A DNA stretch of 64,000 nucleotides, taken from positions 1,799,501 to 1,863,500 of the forward strand of contig NC_085112.1 of the NCBI RefSeq assembly GCF_030269925.1, written 5' to 3'. Position 1 is the stretch's first letter. Each line of letters begins with the position of its first letter. Source of the DNA: Bombyx mori (Eukaryota > Arthropoda > Insecta > Lepidoptera > Bombycidae). Both the position numbers and the translations under genes were made by a program. The notes beneath the pieces are model-generated. The model was not told where the DNA came from, searched no databases, and saw only the letters and a list, made by a program, of their open reading frames with translations. Positions 1 through 11,500 of the stretch are shown here, in pieces.

Positions 1-189
1 CCGGAACCAATAGTGCGTGTCGCTTCCACTCGACGTCCATTGTAACGGGAGGATACCGGTGCTTCGCCATTGTGTGTTTGACGGGAACCTGCCCGGCGTC
101 TCGTATTGTGCAGATGACCTTCTTACGAGTCTTGAATGTCGAAAGGACAGCAAATTTATCGTATTATTGGAATTTGTTATTACCCCTTT

Positions 190-400
190 TAGCTTTTTTT
201 TCCTACCTATGCTGATAGCCTTGAAAGGCTATATCAGCTTCACCCTAGCGTGTAGGTGAGCTCACGGGGTTCAAACCGGAGTTGTGCTAACACTGGCCCT
301 AGCAAGAGCAGTGCTTCGCAGAATCTACCACCCGATCGGAAACGCGACCCACTGAGAAGATCCGGCGAGAAACTCAGTGAGCTGTGTCTGTGGGCCCTTT
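190..400 (+). repeat. Dispersed repeat, GATCCGGCGAGAAACTCAG family
   Basis: A high-copy silkworm repeat recognised by a CCTACCT..GCTGATAGCCTTGA block, a GGTGAGCTCACGGGG block and the phrase GATCCGGCGAGAAACTCAG. Further copies or pieces occur at 6277-6487, 13931-14098 (minus), 14108-14398, 35797-35862, 51126-51335, 57105-57310 (minus), 59139-59450 and 61068-61102 (minus). No coding capacity is visible. I cannot assign the family to a named superfamily. Confidence 0.75.
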
Positions 401-671
401 TAGCGCTGATCTGCTTTTCATATATTTTGCAAAAATTGCTAAAGGATTTTTGAAAATAACTTAAAAAAAAAACAATGCTAAATTCACAGCAAAATCATTT
501 TAAATGGTTATTTACAAATGTTATTAGCTTATTAAAAATGACGCGTCGTACAGGTCGATGCCTTATACCTATAATCAAACTAAGCATTCCGTCGATATTC
601 CGACACTCCGCACTTTATACGCATTAATAGAGAGTCGATCTATCGATAGCTCGCGCTCTAAGGGTTAAATA
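397..671 (+). repeat. Dispersed repeat, TTTTAGCGCTGATCT family
   Basis: About 275 bp, shared with 6484-6758, 27573-27837 and, split by a Harbinger element, 53819-54016 plus 56920-57000. Shared landmarks are CAATGCTAAATTCACA, CAGGTCGATGCC, GACGCTCCGCAC and GAGTCGATCTAT. No open frame is present. The origin is unknown, but it is clearly a dispersed element because the four loci share only this block. Confidence 0.7.
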
Positions 672-1347
672 TTTGGAATTATAATTATATTTGGAAATTT
701 TAATTGTGTATGACGCGTTTAACGTTCGCTTTCCATTCCACTGACAATCACAACACATTACAATAACAGCAATAGAAATTCTCTGATGTTATTTGCATTA
801 AAATGTATGTGTTCTGTATATTTTGCAAAAACAGTATGAACAATGGTTTGTGAATCCAATAGAACTATTTAGGTCACAGTTTACAGTGCAATAATAAATC
901 TTAATACTGCGTTCCGTGCCTAATGGCCACTCCAAACTGACCTCATTCACTCTTAGTCTGACTATATGTACACCAGTATCAGATTTCCGTGAATAATGAG
1001 GTAATTTGAAGCAGTATGTCCACCACACTCACATTCACCCCACCGCAATCAATTGTTCTTTTCTAAAAGAAGTTTGAAAAGAATCTTCAGCGACCTAATT
1101 ATGTTACTGGCATTCCTGATTTTTATTAGCGACGGTGATCACTTACTGTCCCCTATTGGTCTGCGTTCGAGGGCATTAATATGCACTATTCCCATCAAAA
1201 AGATTTATTTTAAAACTTACCGTCCCCTATTTGTCTGCATTCGAGGGCACTAATATGCACTATTCCGATCAAAATAATTTATTTTAATGCACTATTCCCA
1301 TCAAAAACGTTTATTTTAAAACTTACCGTCCCCTATTCGTTCTAAAT

Positions 1348-1707
1348 TTTTTTTATTGCCGCTTAGGCAGACGAGCATACGGCCCACCTGATGGTGAGTG
1401 GTTACCGTCGCTCATGGATTTCAGCAATGCCAGGGGCAGAGCCAAGCCGCTGCCTACCGTTTAATACTCTCCACAAGCCTCGTTTGAAGAAGGACATGTC
1501 ATAGCGCTCGGGAAACACCGTGGAGGGGAGCTCATTCCATAGCCGGATGGTACGTGGCAAAAAAGATCTCTGGAAACGCACTGTGGATGACCGCAGTGGC
1601 TCCAGGTAGTATGGATGAACTCTACTCCGGTGGCGGGTGGTGCGATGGTAAAAACGAGACGTTGGTATCATCTCGAACAATTCCACAAAGCACTGTTTGA
1701 GTGCCAA
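1348..1707 (-). mobile_element. 3' fragment of a non-LTR retrotransposon
   Basis: On the minus strand, 1402-1707 encodes about 100 residues ending a reverse-transcriptase ORF. The PRTIRLWNELP motif is typical of the C-terminus of jockey/CR1-type elements. It runs on into a 3' end that reads on the plus strand as GGCAGACGAGCATACGGCCC after a T-rich run. The 5' part is missing, so the copy is dead. The same 3' end recurs as short pieces at 16484-16600, 17404-17490, 35126-35226, 45752-45868, 46567-46702, 49771-49879 and 50942-51045. Confidence 0.7.
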
Positions 1708-1796
1708 ATATGTACTAAATTCCCACCTAAAACATTTATTTTAAATCTTTAAATAGCTACGTACTCAACATCATATTTGGAGACTAATGAAGACTT

Positions 1797-2072
1797 GAGT
1801 CGACTATTATCAAAGGCGGCAATCTGACTTTTGGACAATGATTGGTAAATCAGAAAAACGAATTATTGACTTTGTATTCCATTGGCAGTCACAAAACTCT
1901 TCGGAACGACATCTTAGATAAATAACAGGTTAACTATTAACCTTTATTTAATGCAGGTTTTGAACCGTATTCTTTGAAGGAGACGATTATATTCAAATAA
2001 ATCTGTATTGACACATCAATAATTTTTTTTTGTCCAAATGCACAGATTGCCACCTTTGATAATAGACGACTC
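1797..2072 (+). mobile_element. MITE with 4-bp target duplication (copy 1)
   Basis: A 276-bp element with imperfect terminal inverted repeats of about 30 bp. The ends read GAGTCG.CTATTATCAAAGG and the complementary CCTTTGATAATAG.CGACTC. It is flanked by ACTT at 1793-1796 and again at 2073-2076. A second genomic location at 21843-22118 has the same length and ends but is flanked by ATAT, which supports a 4-bp target duplication. No coding capacity. The superfamily is not identified. Confidence 0.8.
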
Positions 2073-2197
2073 ACTTAAGTCAAATGGGTAAAGAGTATTT
2101 TCGAAGTAGACTCTTCACAAAAAAAAACTCACATTAACGGAAGTTATTAGCAAGTCCAGTGAGCGGTCTTATCGCTTAAAGTTCATCATCATCAAGA

Positions 2198-3796
2198 GCG
2201 TAGGGCCATCGAGATATCGTCAGAGCGAGTCGACGAAGTCGGTCGAGAGCTCCTCAAATAACTTCCAACCGGCTAGCTCAGTTTCTCTTGCGTCCGTTTT
2301 TACCAAATATGTACAATATTTCGTTGCGCTAATTAAAAAATAAAACTTAGATTTTAATGTAGTATAACAATGAGGACCTCGTTCCACCTTGCCACGCAAC
2401 CTCTTTACTAGCTTTATGATCTATTTGTAATGTGAAGGATGCATCGTAAAATGTGTTTGTAGCTCGATCAATAAACTTGATCACGAACCTCTGTGCATAC
2501 GCTCGACCTGATTGAGCGATGCGGAATTCATGATGATGTTGAAAAATTGTTTCCTCAAAGGTAACGATAACCACAGTAAAACAAATCCCTAAATTTTAAA
2601 CGAAGGTTCCCAAACGAACAGGCGGCATACAGAAGCGCGAAGTTAGAATTTAGATAATTGTAATAACTACAACTAACTACAACTGCCGATATACACGCAT
2701 TACCCGCCTTCGCGTTATAGCGTTGATTATAACTCGAATATTGATTTGAAATACATTGCAGGTTCACGATATGTGAGATTGTTAAGATGAAATTTGATAG
2801 GATCATATTTTACAATTATTATTGCCTGCTGAGGTTACTTACGGCACTGTCTTACTTTTAGCTTCGGGAGCGATTGAAATACAACTCTATTTATATCAAT
2901 CGCGAGACGTTTGTTGTAAAACACAAGGAATTGGTTTATCATTTGGTTGGTTCTCATGGATACCAAATTTAAAAGGGATTTTGTTTCTCCACATCTGATG
3001 AATATATGTATTTTCGTTGAACATTCTCAGAGATACGATAGTGTGTCAATGTAATGACTTATGGGGGAAAAAGAAACGCTATGTCTTATTTTTGTCTTCT
3101 TGCATTAAGCAGGACCCTGGTGAAATGTCCATGTGATCATGATGTTTTGTTTATAAGTTTATTACATAACTATCGTCACACCGTATCTTCTAATGAATCC
3201 TGTCAGATTAATATCACGTAATACTTCGATTTACTATACAACTCAATAAAAAAACCTTTTTACTTTATATTTTAACTATCATATAATTTCCCTACGTTTA
3301 ATTTTTAAACATTCAAATCAACCTTGAATCTCTACCAACGTAAACAAGCTATTTTCAAATGAAATTTACGATCGCCGTTGTATTTCTAAACTGTACGTGA
3401 ATCGGATGTGGATCTTACGGCATCTGCCATCTGTTTAACGCGTGCTTCGGGTCCACGTATGATGTTATCTTTAGCAGCGGTTCAACCATGCCCCTGACAT
3501 TGTTGATGTCCACGTATGCTGGTAAACCTCCTAAGACTCGTAGGTACTATCAGTCGTGGTTTAAGTCAAAATTAAACAAAACTTAGATTCAAGTTTGATT
3601 CATGCTTTCAAATTCTTTCGTAATACCAAAACAAACACAATTTATCTAAATTGAGATGAGGCTTTGATGATTGCGTTCCATTCATTCTTTTCGATCTTTA
3701 TCACGCTTACAACTTAGGCGTTTACGTGGAAAATAATTAAATTTGTTAATTATTTTAACGTGAACATGAAGAATCGGTTATAGAATAGATATTTTG
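2198..3796. other. Non-coding stretch upstream of Apc, nothing recognised
   Basis: AT-rich DNA with many stops in all frames. Only short shadow frames are present. A scrap at about 3488-3540 resembles the 3' end of the non-LTR element described at 1348. If the 6087-bp tandem-duplication model is right, the repeat unit begins at 2198. Confidence 0.5.
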
Positions 3797-4230
3797 AAGT
3801 CGTCGTGGCCTAAAGGATAAGACCTCCGGTGCATTCGTATCTAGCGATGCACCGGTGTTCGAATCCCGCTGGCGGGTACCAATTTTTCTAATGAAATACG
3901 TACTTAACAAACGTTCACGATTGACTTCCACGGTGAAGTAATAACATCGTGTAATAAAAATCAAATCCGCAAATTATAATTTGCGTTGGTAGGACCTCTT
4001 GTGAGTCCGCGAGGGTAGGTACCACCACCCCACCTATTTCTGCCGTAAAGCAGTTTCAGCTTGCAGCGTTTCGGCTTGAAGGGTGGGGCAGCCGTTGTAA
4101 CTATACTGAGACCTTAGAACTTATATCTCAAGGTGGGGCACATTTACGTTGTAGATGTCTATGGGCTCCAGTAACCACTTAACACCAGGTGGGCTGTGAG
4201 CTCGCGCACACATCTAAGCTATAAAAAAAA
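3797..4230 (+). mobile_element. Full-length Bm1 SINE
   Basis: The tRNA-derived head has an A-box-like GTGGCCTAAAGG and a B-box-like GTTCGAATCCCGC. It is followed by the Bm1 body (CACGATTGACTTCCACGGTG, GGACCTCTTGTGAGTCCGC, CTTATATCTCAAGG) and ends in an A-rich tail after the CATCTAAGC phrase. Bm1 is a silkworm SINE transcribed by RNA polymerase III and mobilised by a LINE. This copy abuts a palindromic repeat that starts at about 4230. Confidence 0.85.
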
Positions 4231-4502
4231 TTGAGGAGTGAAAAGCTATGCGGCTTAAGCGACGTTTTTGCAATTTTACAGAAGATTCATTTAAATTTTG
4301 AAATACGGAAAAATATAACAAAAAAATTCGTTCAGCTATTTGAACGTGGTAAACTTCATTGCAGTTCAATTAAAAACGTAAAATTTTTGATTATAATACC
4401 AAATAAAACCGACCTTTAATAATTACAAAGACAAATGTCGCGTATCAAGCGAAATGGCTCTAAAAGCAAATAGCCTTTCGACCTACTTTCGCCTCTCGAC
4501 TT
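4230..4502. mobile_element. Palindromic MITE-like repeat, GAGTGAAAAGCTAT family
   Basis: The left end reads GAGGAGTGAAAAGC.ATG.GGCTTAAGCG. The right end is an imperfect reverse complement (CAAGCGAAATGG..CTTTCGCCTCTCGAC). Related copies are 30392-30625 and 50310-50555, with a truncated one at about 37160-37320. Non-coding. Confidence 0.55.
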
Positions 4503-5249
4503 GTGAATTTTGTCAGAATACCTGCGACACAATGTTTCTTGAAATGGAAATACTAATTCGTAATATTTAAAAAAAGTATAAAACAGAAAGAAACCGTATG
4601 GGCACAAGTGCATAGATTTATTTACTAAGTGTGACACAAAACAACAATTCTCGGTCTTGAACGACCAATTTGAAAATAAATTTGTTTAACTGCTGTGGCC
4701 TATTAATGCTGTTGTCGTCCACCACAAGTACCACTATATTAAACTTGAATATAGTTTATTTAACACGAAAAGAGAGTTCAACTATGATTGAAATTACGAT
4801 TTGATTTTTTTTATCTATACTCTATACTAATATATAAATTTACAGTGATTTTTACGGATGTTCCGTTATAACTACTGAACCGTGCATCCGATTGACTTGA
4901 AACTTGGTATCCGTAGACCATCTCATCTTGGCAACGTACCAAACAAAACTATCATCCAACTAAAATAATAAAACAGAAACATCGTTTCTACTAAGGGGAT
5001 CTCTTTTAATAAAATTTTACATCAGTTATTATTGAACTATAGTCCATATCTAGGCCAAACACACGCACGCACTAGATCTTAAAATATCGATAGAATTTAT
5101 TGCCCAACACTAGTTTTATTGTATGCCAGACGCTATTCAATACATCTAGATAAATAGATACATACTGACGCAACAGCTCTTACTGAAACACTATTCCCAG
5201 GAGCTCCTCGAAAGAAATGAAATTAGTAGGAATATAAAAAAGTGCAAAA

Positions 5250-5552
5250 ATGAGTTCCCGCGATTACTATAGATCGTACAAAAGCGATACAGATCGCTCC
5301 AAAACATCGACACGGGACAGCCACGATAATGATTTCTTGGATAACGTAACGGAATTCAACGCGAATCAGTTCAAATTATACGATGATTTCACGACCGATC
5401 TGCGTATTAGCTTTAATCCGTTGCGACAAAACTACGTTGAGGTGACGACAAGTGACGCGACACGAAGAAGAACAACGGATCCCAATGATTCCGGAGTGGA
5501 CATGGAGAACGGGAATCCACTCGATGATCTAACTTCTAAAGATAGCGATTTG
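5250..5552 (+). CDS. Apc: Apc coding exon 1
   Basis: Starts at the ATG of MSSRDYYRSYKSD and ends after SKDSDL at a GTAAGT donor, phase 0. It encodes 101 polar residues without a recognised domain. The frame stays open only 15 nt past the donor. It is the first exon with coding support, and the ATG is the first in frame. Confidence 0.8.
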
Positions 5553-8500
5553 GTAAGTTCTCTGTGAATAAAAACGGACTATTTGGTACATTTGCTTTTG
5601 TATAAAAACTTAGAAAAAATTTGTCAAATTTCACTAGATCTGTCATTTGTTTACTCTTTATGTACCTAAATGTCGTCCATTGTAAAAGGTTTTTTTAATT
5701 TTTGTAATTAAAGAAGTAGCGGCTTATTGTGTGTGTGTTCATTTAACTGTATCTACCTAAGTGACTTTTCTTAAATCTAATATATTGTCAAAGCATAAGT
5801 TTTAAATACTCTTCTTTTAATCATAAAAATACTTCAACGTCTGTGTACCATTGAGTAGGTAAATGCAGTTTACAACGCCAAAACAAATCAATAACTTTTT
5901 GGGGGTCTTTCAGATTAAGAGTGCTCCAAATAAACAATAAATGGGACGCACATGTACCGTGGATTTTGGTATTATTTATTTGCTCCGGTAAGCAGATAGC
6001 GTATTCGTTCGTATGAGCGAACTGTCAAACGTAAACAATCCACTTGACCCGACACCCGTTTCTAAAGCAGACATTGCAAATTTCCGACCGGAACCAATAG
6101 TGCGTGTCGCTTCCACTCGACGTCCATTGTAACGGGAGGATACCGGTGCTTCGCCATTGTGTGTTTGACGGGAACCTGCCCGGCGTCTCGTATTGTGCAG
6201 ATGACCTTCTTACGAGTCTTGAATGTCGAAAGGACAGCAAATTTATCGTATTATTGGAATTTGTTATTACCCCTTTTAGCTTTTTTTTCCTACCTATGCT
6301 GATAGCCTTGAAAGGCTATATCAGCTTCACCCTAGCGTGTAGGTGAGCTCACGGGGTTCAAACCGGAGTTGTGCTAACACTGGCCCTAGCAAGAGCAGTG
6401 CTTCGCAGAATCTACCACCCGATCGGAAACGCGACCCACTGAGAAGATCCGGCGAGAAACTCAGTGAGCTGTGTCTGTGGGCCCTTTTAGCGCTGATCTG
6501 CTTTTCATATATTTTGCAAAAATTGCTAAAGGATTTTTGAAAATAACTTAAAAAAAAAACAATGCTAAATTCACAGCAAAATCATTTTAAATGGTTATTT
6601 ACAAATGTTATTAGCTTATTAAAAATGACGCGTCGTACAGGTCGATGCCTTATACCTATAATCAAACTAAGCATTCCGTCGATATTCCGACACTCCGCAC
6701 TTTATACGCATTAATAGAGAGTCGATCTATCGATAGCTCGCGCTCTAAGGGTTAAATATTTGGAATTATAATTATATTTGGAAATTTTAATTGTGTATGA
6801 CGCGTTTAACGTTCGCTTTCCATTCCACTGACAATCACAACACATTACAATAACAGCAATAGAAATTCTCTGATGTTATTTGCATTAAAATGTATGTGTT
6901 CTGTATATTTTGCAAAAACAGTATGAACAATGGTTTGTGAATCCAATAGAACTATTTAGGTCACAGTTTACAGTGCAATAATAAATCTTAATACTGCGTT
7001 CCGTGCCTAATGGCCACTCCAAACTGACCTCATTCACTCTTAGTCTGACTATATGTACACCAGTATCAGATTTCCGTGAATAATGAGGTAATTTGAAGCA
7101 GTATGTCCACCACACTCACATTCACCCCACCGCAATCAATTGTTCTTTTCTAAAAGAAGTTTGAAAAGAATCTTCAGCGACCTAATTATGTTACTGGCAT
7201 TCCTGATTTTTATTAGCGACGGTGATCACTTACTGTCCCCTATTGGTCTGCGTTCGAGGGCATTAATATGCACTATTCCCATCAAAAAGATTTATTTTAA
7301 AACTTACCGTCCCCTATTTGTCTGCATTCGAGGGCACTAATATGCACTATTCCGATCAAAATAATTTATTTTAATGCACTATTCCCATCAAAAACGTTTA
7401 TTTTAAAACTTACCGTCCCCTATTCGTTCTAAATTTTTTTTATTGCCGCTTAGGCAGACGAGCATACGGCCCACCTGATGGTGAGTGGTTACCGTCGCTC
7501 ATGGATTTCAGCAATGCCAGGGGCAGAGCCAAGCCGCTGCCTACCGTTTAATACTCTCCACAAGCCTCGTTTGAAGAAGGACATGTCATAGCGCTCGGGA
7601 AACACCGTGGAGGGGAGCTCATTCCATAGCCGGATGGTACGTGGCAAAAAAGATCTCTGGAAACGCACTGTGGATGACCGCAGTGGCTCCAGGTAGTATG
7701 GATGAACTCTACTCCGGTGGCGGGTGGTGCGATGGTAAAAACGAGACGTTGGTATCATCTCGAACAATTCCACAAAGCACTGTTTGAGTGCCAAATATGT
7801 ACTAAATTCCCACCTAAAACATTTATTTTAAATCTTTAAATAGCTACGTACTCAACATCATATTTGGAGACTAATGAAGACTTGAGTCGACTATTATCAA
7901 AGGCGGCAATCTGACTTTTGGACAATGATTGGTAAATCAGAAAAACGAATTATTGACTTTGTATTCCATTGGCAGTCACAAAACTCTTCGGAACGACATC
8001 TTAGATAAATAACAGGTTAACTATTAACCTTTATTTAATGCAGGTTTTGAACCGTATTCTTTGAAGGAGACGATTATATTCAAATAAATCTGTATTGACA
8101 CATCAATAATTTTTTTTTGTCCAAATGCACAGATTGCCACCTTTGATAATAGACGACTCACTTAAGTCAAATGGGTAAAGAGTATTTTCGAAGTAGACTC
8201 TTCACAAAAAAAAACTCACATTAACGGAAGTTATTAGCAAGTCCAGTGAGCGGTCTTATCGCTTAAAGTTCATCATCATCAAGACAACAATTAATCAAAA
8301 GTGCAGTAGACAGAGAAAGTTTTCCTTTAGAAAAAATAACATCTAAATAAACTCAAAGCTTCGGGTCGCTTCCTGATATATATTCAAGAGCTATTCTCAA
8401 TTAATATAATGACAGCGTTATGGGATAGTCATTGTTGTCCTTTAATTGTTAATAGTTCGTTCGTCTACATTCATCTGCCATGGTAAACCATTAACATAAC

Positions 8501-11500
8501 CAATAAACAGCACAGCCATTAGACATGACTCACACTACCATATATGACGTAACATGCGTAATATATTTAGCCGTCACTCACTTCCCTCGGTAACATCAGT
8601 AATTTAATTCATATAACAGCTTTTAAGAGACGGCCACATTCTAGAGGTGTAATGAACCGGAATACTCTTTGTTTTATTTCGTAAAACTTTCTCGCTGCGG
8701 TTTTGTGATTTTCTACAAAATTATGATTCATATTTCCGTTAGTTTCAAGATTCTTTTGTATTCCGTGACTGTGAAAGGTATGCAGATCTATTTGTTACTG
8801 TACAAAACTGTCGAAAAATCAATATCGGATGCAAGATTTCTCCTCAAGGTCGCCCGATATCATATGTCGTCGCCCGGCAACCGATGTTTTAAAAAGCTTG
8901 CGTAAATACGACGAGTTACGGCTTTTAAGCTTCATCGGTTGGTATAATATAGATGACCTTGGCCGGATTATCAACGTTGTATACAGTTCGACCTTTCGTA
9001 TTAAGCTGTTTACCCTCACTAGTCAAAAGGGCCTTAACCTTATTCGCAAGCTTGTTTAATTCCCAAAAATTCTTAATAATATAGTTTCCTTTACATTGTT
9101 TCAGTTGGAGAACGAAGTAATGGTAGACCCGTGGAGCAGTATGGACTCTTCGAATTCACCGTTAACTGACTCCGGCCCATCGGCAAGTGAAGACTGCACC
9201 CCTTCCACCTCCAGCGAACCTTCTCGCGGCCGGCTAAGTGCCTCCTCCCCTATCTCGCCTGATACGCGCCGCTTGCCTGACCCTAAAGGCACCAACCCTA
9301 AAATATCTAAACCCCCATTCAAAGCAGCTGACAAGGCGCGGTCACGAGACCTAACCCTAGAACTAGAGACCCTGGAACATGATACTCACAGGCGCCGACC
9401 ACATTTTCTTGACGAAGACTATCAGCCACCGTCCAAATCAAACATAGAATGTCGCATACCCAAACCACATTTCTTAGACCATTCGCCATCCCCAGATGAA
9501 TTTGACGAACGTAGCGATATAACCAATCCGAATTTTCTGGATGACGATGTCGATGGCGATGACAGTCATCCACAAAAGAAGGCCGGAGCTCTGCCCAAGA
9601 AACCGCAAAAGTTAACCACTAGTTATTCGGCCCACGAAGATCGACATCGAACTAGTTACAGAAGTACGTTGCAATATAGATTAGAAAGTGCAGCACGGTC
9701 AAGCGAACGAGATAAAAGGGCTTCCCAACTTTATAGAGGAACGTGGCCGGGGGAGCGAGACGTGTGGACTGGTCAGGATTCGTCTAGCATTCGTAGTTTT
9801 TCTAGCAACGGATCCACAGACGGACCGAGAACTTCTTCTAGTTTAGAAAACAAAATGGAATGTGTATGCTCATTGATTTCACTTTTAAGTCTATCTCCCG
9901 AAAACAATGCAGATCTCAGCGGCCCATTACTGGACATGAGTCGATCTGTCGAGAGCTGTATAGCTATGAGGCAAGCTGGATGCATTCCGTTATTGGTACA
10001 ATTAATTCATTCAAAAGTATCGAGAGAGACAAGAGATCGCGCCGCGAAGGCCTTAAGGAACATAATACATACACAAACCGATGATAAGGCTGGTAGAAGA
10101 GAAGCAAGGGTGTGGAGATTATTAGAACAAGTTAGGGAATATTGTTATGTTTTAGAGGATGTAGTGGAAGCTAAAAAGGAAGGTAAGAAAGCTATTGAAG
10201 ATGACGCAACGAAACATCCAAGTCAAAGCGTTGCTGCTTTGATGAAGCTGTCTTTTGATGAAGAGCACCGGCACGTTGTATGTCAGCTGGGTGGCCTGCA
10301 GGCTCTGGCTGCCCTGGTTAGTGGGGACCAAACGGCTCACGGTAGCAGAACTGATGATAACACCTGCCTCACGATGAGGAAATACGCCGGAATGACTTTG
10401 ACCAATTTAACGTTCGGTGATGGGAACAACAAATCGTTGTTGTGTTCATTTAAAGACTTCATGTTGGCGCTGGTTGAACAACTGGAGTCGCCCAACGACG
10501 ACATGCGACAGGTGATTTTCTTTAATAAATCATATCGTAATTCTGGAACATTCTGTGATACAATAACCGAATTAACGTGATTTAAAATCATGAAATATCC
10601 TGTCTCTAATTGTGACAGTTTTATATTAGTGTCGAAAATCATAATACGAGCTTACGGTATTAAAATTGCCGGAGCTTATAGACGCCGGAGTTGACATTGC
10701 TGCCTATCTAGACACGAGGTGGAACTCTCCATTCCACTAGACAAGCTTATGATAATTTGATTTCATTTTAATGAGTAATTTGTAAAGGGTTGTAAAACAA
10801 CCCATTCATAAAACTCAAGTTATAAACTAAAAGAAGAGAGGTAAATAAGGATATTATTCCAATACTACAAGCAGGTAATCGAGTAGATAGATAGGTCTAC
10901 AGCCTATCAGAATGATAAAGGTCCTGTGGCTTACCCAGTCTAAGTTTCCAAGGAAATCTAAAAGTCAAAATTATGCACCGTTTTTTATTGCACTCCCGGG
11001 CAACGTAATGCTGAGTAGTTATCGGAGTACATAGACATCACGCAGATCAGGACAGAGGTCGAAATCCCCAATTTATTCCATAATTGGCTACCCCACTTTT
11101 CAAATTGGATTGCAAGATATAAAAATTCGTTTAAATTCTATAGATTAAGGTATCCGCGGTAGATATTAGTAGCTTACAGGCTCGCTTTACCAGCAATTTC
11201 ATTCCAACAAATCTAAAAAACCGGCAGTGGAAGATGAAATGAAAAAGTTGAATGCAATGAATAACTTTATTTAATGTTCAATCAACAGGTAACAGCGGCT
11301 GTGCTCAGAAATCTGTCTTGGAGAGCCGACACAAACAGTAAGCAAGTTCTTAGAGAAGTAGGAGCCGTTAAAGGCCTGACGAAAGCGGCAATGACTTGTC
11401 AGAAGGAAGCTACTCTAAAATCTGTGTTGTCAGCGCTCTGGAATCTGACAGCTCATTGCTCCATGAACAAAGTAGCCTTGTGTTCTGTAGACGGAGCTCT

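Larger units (their letters stand above)
1..2197. repeat. Left visible copy of a duplicated segment of at least 2.2 kb
   Basis: This stretch recurs at 6088-8284 with a constant offset of 6087 bases. No mismatch was seen in the lines compared, and all open frames in it are identical in the second copy. The match stops after 2197, inside a CATCATCAT run, and its left limit lies outside the window. It contains dispersed repeats (about 190-400, 397-671, 1348-1707, 1797-2072) and no host gene. The visible geometry fits the tail of one unit of a 6087-bp tandem duplication, or an assembly duplication. Confidence 0.95.
6088..8284. repeat. Right copy of the 2.2-kb duplication, inside Apc intron 1
   Basis: Same sequence as 1-2197 at an offset of 6087. 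It lies wholly in intron 1, between coding exons 1 and 2. It carries the same nested pieces: GATCCGGCG-family repeat 6277-6487, TTTTAGCGC-family repeat 6484-6758, non-LTR fragment 7435-7794 (minus) and MITE 7884-8159. The identity ends after 8284, where CAACAATT replaces the GCGTAGGG found after 2197. Confidence 0.95.

Noticed and set aside
1053..1253. Small plus-strand gene (also 7140-7340)
   Set aside because: Short frame inside duplicated repeat DNA with internal direct repeats (GTCCCCTATT..TTCGAGGGCA); no coding signature.
3797..3880. tRNA genes at Bm1 heads (also 16875, 33900, 60030)
   Set aside because: These are tRNA-derived heads of Bm1 SINEs followed directly by the Bm1 body.
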